The translations under genes and the position numbers were made by a program. DNA of 64,000 nucleotides, taken from positions 186,001-250,000 of the forward strand of contig CANTUQ010000018.1 in assembly GCA_947683425.1 (NCBI GenBank), read 5' to 3'. Source of the stretch: Excoecaria cochinchinensis. Lineage: Eukaryota; Streptophyta; Magnoliopsida; Malpighiales; Euphorbiaceae. The notes beneath the pieces are model-generated. The model saw only the letters and a program-made list of their open reading frames with translations. It made no database searches and was not told the origin of the DNA. This document shows, piece by piece, positions 11,303 to 23,423 of this stretch; position 1 is the first letter of the stretch, and every line of letters begins with the position of its first letter.

Positions 11303-13310
11303 GACGTTAAAAGGCCAGATATCTCCAAATTTCTCCAGCCTCCATCGCCCTTCCTCTCTTCCTCTTTGGCCGAATGTTTCTTCTTGATTTCTACTCCATT
11401 TTTCTTCCATTTTCTCCTCATTTCTTCTTAAATCTTAGCCTCCTAAGCAAAGTTTAACTCCTCTACAACATGGTGATGGTAATTTGAGTCCATTTGGTGG
11501 GTTAGAAGTGGGAAAAAGCTAGAGATAAAGGTTATGTGTCAAAAATGAGGTAAGTGATTTAGGGTTCTATAATTTAATTTAAAGGTTCCCATGGGTATTT
11601 TAAGGTGTGTAGAGTATATTTATGATGTTATATCGAATTTAGAAGCAAAGAAAATGATGGTTTTATATCCTTGAAGTTTCGGCCACTTTAGGAAATTCTA
11701 AGAAGAAAAGAGTTTCAAAGGAGTAAGGCTATGGAAAGGAAGCCTAAGGAGTGAAGAGCAAGAATCTAAGGTGAGTGGATACAATATCCTTTTTTTCCAT
11801 TGATTATGTATGTGTTTTAGGTTATGTCTAAGTGAGAATATGAGATTTAGGCATGCTTAATTAAATCTAACTTGATAAGAATGCTTAGTGGACTTAAATA
11901 AGTGTATGATTATGCTTAGAATAAATTAAAACATTATGGTATGAAAATCCACATATAAGCCAAATGGAAACTTAAGGAAAACATAATGTATATATGGCTT
12001 GTATGGCTTATAAATGATGGATATAATGTGTATAACTTGAGTAATGTAAGATGGAATGATTAAAAGATTGAAAAACAAACATGGTAAGTTTATGTAGGTT
12101 TAGCCGAATGGGTTAGTAAAGAAAATAAAGGGATATGTGGTGTATTGAGGCATGTAAATGGTATTTATGACATGTATAATATGAAAATTGTATGATTAAG
12201 AGATTAACTGAAATTAAAGGGAACATTATGAAAAACCAACATCTTGGCCGAAATGAATAATGGGTATATAATACATGATTAGTGGTGACTATGGCATATA
12301 AATGATGTTTATGATGGGTTTAACATGTAAAGAGTATAATTGAGTGGTTAAATAAAAATAAAGTGAACATAACGAAAAATTGGTATGATGGCCGAATTGA
12401 TTATGATGGATTTTTATGGTGTGTTTTGATATTTAATGACATATAATGGAATGAAATAAATGTATAGTGATAAGTGAGTGTGTATGCGTAAATATAAGTG
12501 AAAATTGTATATGTTGGTATAGTGTGAAGTTTAAGTGAATTTTTAATGATGTATTTGCCCTTAGTAATAGTTTGGTAGTAAAATCTAGTCCAGGATATAA
12601 TTGGCTAGCCATAGGGATTCCACACCGTGGTACGAGTCATGGCGACTCGCTATTGATAGGCCAATGACGGTCTATCTCAGTGTAGTGTTCAGTGTTTACA
12701 GTGACCAGTGTAGTGATGAATGGTCCCATTGGGGTCATTTTATAGTGCAGTGGATCTGTGGGGTCCACGTCCAGCGTATCCGGTCGGTAGATTTTCTAGC
12801 GAGTATATATTAGGGGCATAATGGTAAATAAGTGATAAAATTGATTAAAATAGTGATAAAAGTGAAAATGAATGAAAATGGGATTAAATCGTAATAAATG
12901 GAAAGTTTAGGGGTAAAATGGTAATTTTACAATAAGTTAGTGTAGACAACGGGTCCTGATGTAGCTTTGGTCAGAGTTACCTAATGATGATAATATTTAT
13001 TCAAAAATAAACAGAGAATGAAGGCACTATAGCTCTCTACGGACTGGGGTTTCAACAGAATCTTTTAGGCAAATTTTAATAATTTCTATAAAAAATATAA
13101 AATAATAAAAAATAAAATTAAAATTAAGATTAGGTTAATTTAATTAATTGATATTATAGGATTATTAAATTAAAGAGAAAATAAATTAGAAGGTAAGTAG
13201 AGAGATTAATTAATTAGAATATATGATAATTAGAAAAATAAAGATAAAAAAAGGAGGATAAGAAAAAGCACAAATAAGAGGGTATTTAGGTAACTTACCT
13301 AAAACTAGGA

Positions 13311-13319
13311 TATAAAAAC
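13311..13319 (+). promoter_or_regulatory. TATA box of LTR E
   Basis: TATAAAAAC about 370 bp into the LTR, followed by a purine-rich transcribed segment. Same sequence as the TATA box of S. Confidence 0.55.
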
Positions 13320-14131
13320 AAACTAACCTAGACCTAATAGGGGGAGGCTGCAGAAATAAAAAAAAAATAAAAAAGAAAAACAATAGAAGGGAGCCGCCAA
13401 GAGAGAGAGACCAAAAGAAGAAGAAAGAAAAGGGAAAAGAGAGAAAAAGAGAGAGTAGACCTGAGAAAGAACACAAACCCGAAAGCAAGGGAAAGAGGGA
13501 AAAGAGTAGGAGGAATCGGGAGCTAAAAGCCAGTTCAAGGAGAGCTGAAAGTGTTTAAATCCTCATGATTTATAGGTCACAAATCTGAAGGTAACATAAA
13601 GTAAAGTTTGCATCTCAAAAACACAGAAAGGAATCAAGTTTTGCACTATAAATTTCCATTGTTTTTGTGCTTGTTAACCGTGATTTCGTTTATTTTGATT
13701 TTTAAATGATTATATTATGTAATAATTATTTACTTCATTTTACCTTTGATCTATTCAATATTTGTGACAGCTTTCATGACTTAAAAGATTGAAAACAACA
13801 AAAATGAAAATATTGTTCATCTTCTTCCCCACTCCCCTGTTTCGGATTGTTCATTTTTTTGATTTCATGGTTTTATGTTTAATGCTTTAATTTTAGTTAT
13901 TTCTTGTTTGATGGTTAGTTTTAGGCAATTCCATGCATGAATAAACCTTTTCCTTGGTGATTTTGGTTTAAATTCCCCACTCGTTGCTTCCATTTTTTTT
14001 CTCGCCAACCTTGACCATCATGTCCCCTGCATGTGATTGAATTTGAATTTATTTCATTCTATTTCTACATAAACCTGTTGGCTTTTCTTTCAGGTTGCAC
14101 TTGCATGACTTTGCTTTGGCCCACTTTTATG

Positions 14132-14133
<2 letters not shown>

Positions 14134-14178
<45 letters not shown>
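14134..14178. repeat. TA dinucleotide microsatellite
   Basis: About 22 TA units inside LTR E. Confidence 0.95.
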
Positions 14179-14180
<2 letters not shown>

Positions 14181-14749
14181 TCATTTGCTCACATGTTCTT
14201 TTATTTGTTCAATTATTACCATTTGTTAAATGCCTTTTGCATGGCTTTTCTTCTTTCTTTTTTTCTTTATTTTTGGATGGTGCTGTTCCAGCATTCCTTC
14301 ATGATTTTGCTTTTCATTTTAACTGTTTTGGCTACACCGTTTATCTTTTTGTATTTTAAATTATTCTCAATTTTTTTATTTATTTAATTTCCTTTATTTT
14401 ATACAAATCCTACTTTATCATTTTTATTGTCATTTTTTATTTTGTAAATATTTTTTTATGTCATAATAATTTATTAAATTTAATTATTATTATTAATTTT
14501 GCATGATTTCATTTGAATTGTTGAAGCCACTTTACTGTTGTTTATTGTTCGGTTCATAACAATCTCTTCTTTAATATTGCTATATTGTTTATTAGTTATT
14601 TATGTGATAAGATTTATTATTAATAGTTAATTTAATATTTAATCTAGTTATCAGGTTGTTTGTTTATTGCTTGTTGTAATTAATATGAACCTAATCTAAA
14701 TTAGTATAATGTTTGTTTGTTGAATTTTGGCTTTTTAAAGGTAAAATCT

Positions 14750-14880
14750 GTGTTTTTCCGGACAGAGTGAAAAACACAGTTGTGTTCTGCGAGAAACACA
14801 GCTGTGTTTCTACACTGCCCGCGCACACCTGTTGAAAAACACAGCTGTGTTCCTTAGGAAAACACGGCTGTGTTTTTATG
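14750..14880. repeat. ACACAGCTGTGT palindrome cluster in LTR E
   Basis: Four related palindromes: AACACAGTTGTGTT (near 14772), GAAACACAGCTGTGTTTC (14793-14810, a perfect 18-bp palindrome), AACACAGCTGTGTT (14838-14851) and AAAACACGGCTGTGTTTT (14859-14876, one mismatch). The blocks between them are unrelated. Each would form a hairpin in RNA. Confidence 0.9.
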
Positions 14881-14989
14881 TTGTTTTCTTCCTTTGCTTT
14901 GTTTTGTTTTAGCATGCAACCTTTGGCTTATTTGATCATTTTTCTCCTATTAATGCAACTGTTAATTTTGGTTTTCATTTAATTAATTC

Positions 14990-15240
14990 TATTGATTATT
15001 TTTATTTGATTATTTATATTTAATTGATTTAATTGATTGTTTATATTTAATCAATTTAATTGATCATTTATATTTAATTGATTTAATTGGTTATTTATTC
15101 ATCTTTAATCAATTTAATTGATTATTTATATTTAATTGATTTAATTGGTTATTTATTCATCTTTAATTAATTTGATTGATTATTTATATTTAATTGATTT
15201 AATTGGTGAATTATATTTAATTAGTTTAATTGATTGTAAT
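14990..15240. repeat. Degenerate AT-rich tandem repeat in LTR E
   Basis: Repeats of TTTAATTGATTATTTATA alternate with short variants such as GGTTATTTATTC in a higher-order unit of about 60 bp. At least four units can be followed by eye. Non-coding. Confidence 0.8.
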
Positions 15241-16278
15241 ATTGTCTAGTTGATTGTGTAATCGATTATTTGAATTGTTTAATTTATTCAATTAATTGCT
15301 TGTTTATATTATTTGATTTAATTTACTAATATTTCATTTTATTCTTTTTTATCGCATTAAATTTATTTGCTTCCACCGTGAGTGATACTTCTGGGCGAGC
15401 CGGAGGGCTAAGAAGTCCAACACCTTCAGAACCTTGGTTTGCATGTTTAAATTCCACATTTCATTTCCTTCGATTTAATTATTGTATTTGTGTATTGCAC
15501 GTTAAATTGATCATTTTTATGCACACTTGAATAAAAATCACCGACAATATTTTTATTAACAAATTGGGATTTCACCTAATAAAATGGACCAATGTCCTAT
15601 TTCGTCCCATAAAATCTCACCTTTCAAATGGAGAACCAATTTCATAAAATGGGATCACTCATCCCGATTTTTTAACAAATCGCTAAAAATAGTTCTCTAA
15701 TTTTTTAAGTTAATAAAAAGGAACCAATGTTCCTAAAATCCAACAAATGACCCGATTTATGTATGATGTATTTTATTTCCATTTTGTGAAGTGTTTATTT
15801 ATTTATTCGTGTCGGGCCCATGTAATTTAACTTTTGGGGCAAATTTTGTCCTTGTAATTTATTTATTTATTTATCGCTTTATTTATTATTTTTCGACGTG
15901 AATGAAGTACGCTTTACATTCAATGCATGATCGTGTGAGATGAGAGATGGAATTTCATTTTCTTAAAAAACTCATTTATAAACTTTAACTTAAATCATTA
16001 ATAAAAGTAAAGTTCCGAACACCTTCTCTGGTTTAAGACCATCGAGGTTAGAAACCTTTCCCAATTTCTTGTAAATTGGGCTGCAACTCCAAAATACCTC
16101 AAGGTGCCTAAAGGTGTCACGAGATTAGATGATCCATCCCAATGTTCTATTGGGTAGGAGGCATCCAAAATGTCTCATGATGCCCAAGATAAAAAAAGAC
16201 ACGAACCAATCCCTCAAGCCCTAAAAGCGGGTCTCGCATACGAGGGCCTTTGCTAGGTTCGGCGAGCATCACAGTTAG

Positions 16279-18415
16279 TAAAAGTGGTAAGTTAGGGACC
16301 TAAATGTAATTTGGTAAATTAATAAGGTTAAAAGTGGAATTTAAGTGTAAAAAGGGTAAATTGATAATTAAAAATACTAATAAAGGATAAAAGTGGAAAA
16401 TAAGAATAAGTGATGTTGAAAGTGTAATTTAAATATGTATAATGGCATTTTGGTAATTAAAGTATAAAGTGAGGATATAAAAGGAATTAGTGTAAAAAAA
16501 AGGGACATGGATGGTATTTCAGTTAAAGTAGGGACATAGATGTAATTATGAGGAAAGTTAAGGACATAATTTGAAATTAAAGGAAAAAGAATAAGTACTT
16601 AAATGTAAATAATGAAATAGTAAGTTTAAATAAAGGATTAAAAATGTAAATAGTGAATAATATAATTTAATGAGTGATTATATAATTAAATTGATAATTT
16701 TAATAATTAAATATGATTAATGATTTAATAGGAGAGAATAAAAAATTAAAGGTGATATTAAGAGTAAGTAGTGGCATAAGTGTAATGATAGTAAATTGAA
16801 GTAGTAAAATTGTAATTTAAGGTAAAGCAAGGAGTAAAGTGTAATTTGGATTAAAATATTATGGTAAGAGTAAATGATAAAGTGTATGATAAATTAATGA
16901 ATAAGTACAGTAATGAAATTAAAAAATGGCTTTTTTGTAATATGAAACAATTAAGGGTAAGAATGTGTATTAATATAAAGTATAAGAACCAAATTGTACA
17001 TTTACAATTGTAAGACTAATTAAGATATTATAGTGTAACTAATAGTTGGCATAGATATTAATTATACATTTGATAATTAGTGAATAGATAATCTATGAAA
17101 TTGGAATATTGAACTACAAATAATTATGAATTAAATAATGGTTCTAAATTGATCTAAAGTATAATTAGACATATGTGTGTAATTCAATTAGATTTATAAA
17201 GTGATAGAATTGTAAATAAGATATAAGCAAGGGTAAACACGTGAAATAGTGGCACTTATATGAATAAGTGGGAAGTGAGAAGAATAAAGGTAAATTATTT
17301 GAATATTGTTAATATAGGGATAAGATATTACATTAAATAAAGGATGAACTATCAATTGAAAATACTACCACATTAACTGGGGAAATTGACTCATAAGTGA
17401 AGAGATGAAAATATTGATTTGGGTATACATCGATAAATTAGAAAATGATATAGAAATTAATAAATTAATAATGCAAATAATAATGATAGTATTAGTGAAG
17501 TGAAATAGAAAAGTAAAATTGAAATTGTGGTAATTTCAGATAACTGAATTGTAAATTATTACAGTAAGACTTTTAAAAAGAGGCTTTAGTGAACTAAACT
17601 ATAGTGTAAGATTTCTGAATGAAAGGCTAAAGGATTATTAAGCTAATTGTGTAAATTGCTAAATTGGAGTACTAAAAGTATCTTATTTATATATAATAGA
17701 AAATAATGAGGATAAGGAGAATAGAGATAAATGGTAATGTGATTAATAGAAAGTGTTAAATAAAAAGGAATTAATGGATCCATTATAATGTTGAATATAT
17801 AAGTGAATAAAAATTGAAAAGAAATCTATGTATTAACAATGAATCTATAAGAACTACAATGATGAAGAATGTGGATTCAATGATTGTTAAAATTTATATT
17901 AAATTTATAATAGTGAATAATTAACAAGGTAATTCTAGAGCAAAGGATAGGAGTGATAAAAATTTCAGTAATAATAGAAATCGTGTTAAATAAGGAAGAA
18001 ATAAGAAAATAATGATAGAATAATAAGTGCTCCAATAAGCTAAGTGATTAAATTATAGTGATAACCATTCGAGAATTAATACGACTCGGAAACAATTAAA
18101 GTGAATAACTCAGTGAAAGATTTAATGTAATGAAGATATTAATATAAAAGGGTTAGTGTGGTGCCAAAAAGTAAATGAAGCGTTGGGAACTTAAAGGAAA
18201 ATAATTACGTGTGCATGTATGTAGGATTAGTATGGAAAACTTACGATATGTATCCACCACTGGGCATTTTAATGCTCAGCACATAGAATGTTATGTGAGC
18301 AAGTTATTATAGCTTAGACGTGGCTGAAGACGTAGTGACAATAGAAGGATGATCAACAGCAAGGATTGATGTATCGGCATGGCATGTATACGATCGCGGT
18401 AGAGAGAGGCATAGG
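16279..18415 (+). mobile_element. Middle part of LTR C
   Basis: AT-rich continuation of C between E and F. Its closest match in the window is the AT-rich half of D (46200-48200): both consist of phrases such as AATGGTAATTT and AAGTGTAATTTG repeated with drift. No open frame of note. It ends with the stem-loop at 18255-18284. Confidence 0.75.
18255..18284 (+). other. Conserved LTR stem-loop, copy in C
   Basis: CTGGGCAT pairs with ATGCTCAG (one G-T wobble) around a TTTA loop, in the context CCACCACTG..CTCAGCACATAG. About 330 bp of C sequence remain before its 3' end. Confidence 0.75.
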
Positions 18416-19183
18416 TGTCTAACCGGATCCTGAGGCAGCCCAGATCAGAGTTACCCAAGGATGATAAGATGCCTTGTCACAGGCAAAAAGGTTGAAAGTG
18501 GTGATTTCATGTTTAAATTTGCATTTTAGAGTGAAAAAGTAAAAAAATAATAAAAAATATTTTGACAATTAGATTTGAAAAATGGGGTTTAGAAATTGTA
18601 GTATTTTTAGTTAATCTTTAATAATAATAAAAAGAAAATTCCGAGCGTCGGCCGTGGCGGCGCCTTGCGGCAGCGCGCGGAGCGCCATCTCGCGGCGCTC
18701 CGTGCGCGAGCGTCGCGGGCGCGAGACGTCGCTCGTGCGCAAGACGCGGGATTGTCAGCGCGATGCCGTGCGCATTCGCGATCACGTTGGGCGAGCGCTC
18801 TCGCCCAGTGTGCACTACGGACGCCCGTCTGTGATGCCCTTTTCCTACGTCAGACTAGCTTAACAAATCTTAGTTAGAGAAGGCCGTACACACACATACA
18901 GAACACACGCATAACCTTATGAAAATCTAAAACAAAAAGTTTCCATCGCATACGATCATACATCTTACATACTTATACCACTGTTCGTTACCATTCTTAG
19001 TTATCTCATTATTACATGCCTTTACATATCCGGTACACATATTAAATATACAAAAAAGCTTAAACAAAATTCCCAAGTAACAGATCCCAAAACCTACACC
19101 AACCACTTCCTATTGTTGACCGTTGATATGCGGGTGCATCCTCCGGTCACCTCTTGTCCGTACCTGCACGGATTAGAGTAAAC

Positions 19184-19211
19184 CCGTGCTAAGCGATAAC
19201 GCTTAGTGGGG
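19184..19211 (-). other. Conserved LTR stem-loop, copy in G (best formed)
   Basis: On the minus strand CTAAGCG pairs perfectly with CGCTTAG around a TTAT loop. It is flanked by CCCCA upstream and CACGGGT, then GTGCAGGTA, downstream. About 360 bp from the LTR 3' end. Confidence 0.8.
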
Positions 19212-19997
19212 AACACATATATAACAAGTAATTTAACACACAAATAAGGATACCATTCACTGCATGCTAGTAATCATGCTTGATTAAATATTACTTCATC
19301 CAACACCATTCCAAGCATAGCATTGTTCGTTACTATATTCAATCATAAAGCACCAATCACTTATTCACATATTCACATCACATACTATATTGTATCACAA
19401 TCATTTCCACTTATTAATTAGTTGGTTAGCCTGCAATCCAAAGACGCGGATAACGGGTATCGCATTGGTACCACTCAGGTACTAGAATCTCATTGAGATT
19501 ACATTTACGCATTGGTACCCTCAGGTACATAATATCAATCCACTTATAATAAAATCCAGCAAGGATTATTCGCATTGTTTTCGCATTGTGATTCCCATGG
19601 AATCAGTCATATTTAATGCATGGGGCTGCAACACTTGACCCTATAGGCATGCCTAACTATCCACTACTTGACTCGCAGGCTTAAGTTGTTAAACATATTA
19701 TTCATTTCACATTGATCACTTTTCATATCACATAAGACGTTAACCAACATCACATTCATTTTACACATTCGCATTAGCACATAGCTATCCATTTCACTTG
19801 CATACTCATTGTGTTTCCAAACTCATTCTTTATAGTTAATGATCACATATTTGCTTGCATTCAAGAATCATGTAGTATGCAAATGTACATTACTTAATAC
19901 ACACATAATACTTACTCGTAATGTCCTTCATTTCAGCTTAAAGCCTTGCCATTTTGAAGTCTAAACACATTAGGGTTATATTGCCAAAACAGGGTAG

Positions 19998-20324
19998 GTC
20001 ACGGTCACAACCAATTTGGTTGTCACCGTGACATGTTGAAGTCCAAAACAGAATGCAAACTGAGGACAGGTCACGGTCACAATAAATTTGATTGCCACCG
20101 TGACATGTTCCTAATTCTCGGCAGAATGCTACTTGAGGGTATGTCACGGTCACAATCAATTTGATTGTCACTGTGACATATCAGATTTTGCAGGGCAGAA
20201 TGCTTCCTCGGGTACCTCACGGTCACAACCATTTTGGTTGTCACCGTGACATACCCAATTCAACTAGGCAGAACAGAACTCCAGCATACCTCACGGTCAC
20301 AATCAATTTGATTGTCACCGTGAC
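19998..20324. repeat. Five 35-bp near-perfect palindromes, period 72-74 bp
   Basis: Copies lie at 19998-20032, 20070-20104, 20143-20177, 20216-20250 and 20290-20324. Each is an inverted repeat with arms of about 17 bp beginning TCACGGTCACAA and ending TTGTCACCGTGA. A C opposite C mismatch is kept at the same place in all five. Arm positions covary: AACCA/TGGTT in copies 1 and 4 against AATCA/TGATT in copies 3 and 5. Spacers of about 38 bp share GGCAGAATGC. Confidence 0.95.
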
Positions 20325-21212
20325 CCATGCAAGATTTCTCCAATTCCCCATTCAATTCCCATTTCCTTTCAAGGACTTCCAACCCAATTTCCTTTTTAAC
20401 AAATTAACCCAATTCATCAACCACATACCCAGTTGGTACATACCTGATTTCCATCTTAACATTGGCATTCATTCATAGCATAAATCATAATCATATTCAT
20501 TATACACATAGCATACATATTCTCAAACAACATTTCCACAAAGCATATCTCCACATCCAATATTAAACCTAGCCATACAATTTCATGCTCAAGGCCATTA
20601 CTTCTCATATACACACAATTCATACCAAATTCCTTTTCAAACAACACAATTTCCACAATTTTACAACTAGGGTTTGTTCCCAAACCTTGTCGCCTTAGCT
20701 CCTAATCTCGACGAATGCTCGGCTCTCCGATTACAGCTTTCCCTTTATCCTTCTTCACTTCTTCAGCTAGCAAAACCAGTTCAATTCCAAAATTGAACAT
20801 AATCCATCAATTCTCATTCCAATACCAAATCAAAACCAAGAAGAAGAAGAGTAGAAGATGAGAATAAGCATTCATAATCTCTTACCTCTAAAGTTCAACA
20901 ACTTAATTCTTGAGCAACTTAACAACTTAACCTTCTTACAAGTATGCTACTGATTTAGGAACCTAAAGACTATTCTCACGATCAAAAAGGAAATAGAAAC
21001 TCAGAAATTAACTCCATCTTACAAATGGGTCATTTCTCTACCTCAAGGTCACTTGCATGCAAAAGATGGAGGTGGCACACACACATAAAGCCACACGGAT
21101 TCCACTCACAAAACCTGTCGCCACCAACAGATTTCTTACCTTATTTTATTCCTAATTAATCCATCATTAAATAACCTAATCAGCCCCTTAAACCATTCCT
21201 AACTTAATCGCA

Positions 21213-21220
21213 TATTTATA
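21213..21220 (-). promoter_or_regulatory. TATA box of LTR G
   Basis: Minus strand TATAAATA, about 140 bp from the LTR start. That spacing is short compared with C, D and K, so confidence is limited. Confidence 0.4.
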
Positions 21221-21576
21221 CTAATCAGCCACTAAACTATCCACTTAACTTTCAATCAAGTCCTGCCTTCATTCCAATTTAGTCCAAGCCACACATTCAA
21301 TTCACATACATGCCAATTAAGATTAATTCTTTTAGGGTACATGTCCGACCATGACACCGTCGGGCGTGCCAACGGGCGTCCGTAGGACCTGTTCTGCTGC
21401 AAATGACCAATTTCACCCCAAAATTCAATTTTTCTTATTTTTTTCCACAAAATTCAATTTTTATCACTTTATAAGGGATTTTCAGGTTTTTTTCAATTTT
21501 TAAAATTTAAAATTTGTAATATCTGATTTAATTAAGTTTTATCCCTTTAATTAATATTATTTTCCTATTTTCTTCA

Positions 21577-21584
21577 TATAAAAA
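21577..21584 (+). promoter_or_regulatory. TATA box of LTR F
   Basis: CATATAAAAAG, the same string as in H. It precedes a purine/pyrimidine-rich segment like that of H. Confidence 0.55.
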
Positions 21585-23423
21585 GAAAGAGATGAAAACC
21601 TAAAAGGGGGGATTTTTTAGGGTTTATTTTTTAGGTTTTCTCTTCTTCTTCCTCTCAATTTCTCTCTAAAATTTCCAGATTTTCCCCACCAAAAAGAACA
21701 AAGAATTCAGTTCATCTTTTTCATCTTTTTTCCAATAGAATTTCTTCTAAACATATATTTAGAAGGGGTTTTGTTGGTTGATTAAATTTTTGAGACAAAT
21801 ACAATAATTATTTGTTCTCAAAATTCTTTTTTAACCTTTTATTTGTGTTCAATAAAACTTTTTCCATTGATTTTCTTTTGAATCTCTTTTTGATGAAAAA
21901 TTAATTTTGAGACAAACAAAATAATTGTTTGTTATCAAAATCTAATTTTTTCATTTGATTTTCTAAAATAAGACTTTTAATCATTTTTTTTCTTTGAGAC
22001 AAACAAAATCATTGTTTGTTCTTGAAATCATTTTTCTTTATTTTAATCAATAAAAATCATTTTTTGATCAATATTATTCTTTAGTCAAAGAAATCATTTT
22101 TTTTCTAAATGAATTTTGATCATTTTTTTAATCTTTTTTCTTGGAATAAAATTCCAACATTTTCATATTTCAATTCTAATCTTGGAAATCAAGAATTAGA
22201 AAATCAATATCACTTTTACCTTCATCGAATCCGAAACTCTAAGGGTAAACATTCTGGGCTCAATCTTCCTCTTTTATTATTTTTGTTCATATTTAATTTA
22301 TTCAAGTGTATTTTTATTATCTTCATTTATTTATGTATTTTATTTATTTTATATTTCTTTTATTGAAATATTTATTTTTTTATTTGTAATATTTATTTAT
22401 TTGGCTTTTCATTTACTTTGCCATGTAAATTTTTTGTATAAAATAGTTAATTTTAGGCACGCTATAAAAAAAATCACAAAAATATTTTTTATTAATTAAC
22501 TTGGAACCTTTCCTAATAAAAAGGGGACCAATGTCCCAATTTTCTCCATCCAAAATAAAATTGTCACATCAAAATTGTTTTGTAATAAACATGCATATGA
22601 GGACCCGATTTATGTATGACTTGTATTTTATTTACAATGGGGGTTGTATTCCGCCCCTAGTTTTTTTGTATTTATTTTCATGCGTTTTATTTTAATTATG
22701 CTTTTACCGCTTTCCCAAACCGGATAACTTGTGCTTTAATTCAAATGCATCAAATCGAATGAGAAATGGGATGAAACTCTAAATTCAAAACTCAATTATA
22801 AACTTAACCAAGGTACGAATAAATGGGAAGTCCCGAACCCACTCTGGTCTTAGGCTCAACGAGGTTAGAGGACAATCTCAATGTTTCATTGGGATGGGCC
22901 TCCAAAATATCTCTTGTTGCCCACCAAAAGGCCCAACTCGAATAATCCTAGGCTCCACGGGGTTAGAGGATCATTCCAATGTTCTATTGGGATGAGGTCT
23001 CCAAGATCCCTCTGGCTTGCCCAAAATGGATATAATGCACCGTCTTAGGCTCACTGAGGCTAGACGACCTTTCCCAATGTTCTATTGGGTGGCGACTCTA
23101 AGAAACCTCCTTTTTGCCCAACATAGACCCACTTGTAATTCGTTACAAGTTTTAATGAATCTCCTCCCGATCGCCCTAAAAGCGGGTCTTCGGGGCTCCC
23201 CGGGGTTCGGTGCGCGTCATAATAGGTATATGGTATAAGCATGCGATTTGTATGTTAGTGTATTGTTATGTTTATTGAATTTATATGTTGTTATGTTATT
23301 GTAAAAAAAATAAATAAATAAAAAAATTAAAAAATTTCCAGAACTGTCCAGTGCATTGTAGTGACTGTCAGTGCAGTGCTGCGACATCCGGTATCAGTAT
23401 CATTATGGGTAAAAGGTGTTACA

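Larger units (their letters stand above)
12941..16273 (+). mobile_element. Solo LTR E (TGTAGACA family) inserted in C
   Basis: It starts TGTAGACAACGGGTCC and ends GCGAGCATCACA. GTTAG flanks both ends (12936-12940 and 16274-16278). Length is 3333 bp with no internal coding region, so it is a solo LTR. TATAAAAAC at 13311 is the probable promoter. It carries palindromes (14750-14880), a TA microsatellite (14134-14178) and an A/T-rich tandem repeat (14990-15240) that other members lack. Confidence 0.92.
18830..21356 (-). mobile_element. Solo LTR G nested in F
   Basis: The plus strand reads TGTGATGCCC at the left and GACCATGACA at the right. CCGTC is duplicated at 18825-18829 and 21357-21361. Removing G rejoins the GC-rich hairpin island of F. 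Length is 2527 bp with no protein. Orientation is minus: TATAAATA at 21213-21220, palindrome array at 19998-20324, conserved stem-loop at 19184-19211, 3' end at 18830. It belongs with B, K, L and O. Confidence 0.93.
18416..23221 (+). mobile_element. Solo LTR F (TGTAGACA family) in C, interrupted by G
   Basis: It starts TGTCTAACCGGATCC (a decayed TGTAGACACCGGGTCC) and ends GTGCGCGTCATA, with ATAGG on both sides (18411-18415 and 23222-23226). Own sequence is about 2.28 kb once G is removed. Content is the inverse of H and Q, including the GC-rich hairpin island at 18640-18829/21357-21395 and TATAAAA at 21577. The final CA has become TA. No coding sequence. Confidence 0.9.
10619..23423 (+). mobile_element. 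Insertion C: 4.7 kb LTR of D-type, containing E and F
   Basis: It starts TGTAATGGCCC and ends AAGGTGTTACA, flanked by ACACC on both sides (10614-10618 and 23424-23428). Without E and F its own sequence is about 4.66 kb. It shares start, 5S-like block, TATA region, a mid-LTR block (12560-12800), the stem-loop and the terminus with D (43654-48524). No protein domain is visible, so it is a very long solo LTR. The 3' LTR of A is a third, shorter relative, which ties the group to chromoviruses. Confidence 0.9.

Noticed and set aside
19998..20324. CRISPR-like array of palindromic repeats with spacers
   Set aside because: Spacers are related to one another (GGCAGAATGC) and the array sits inside a plant LTR with target duplication.
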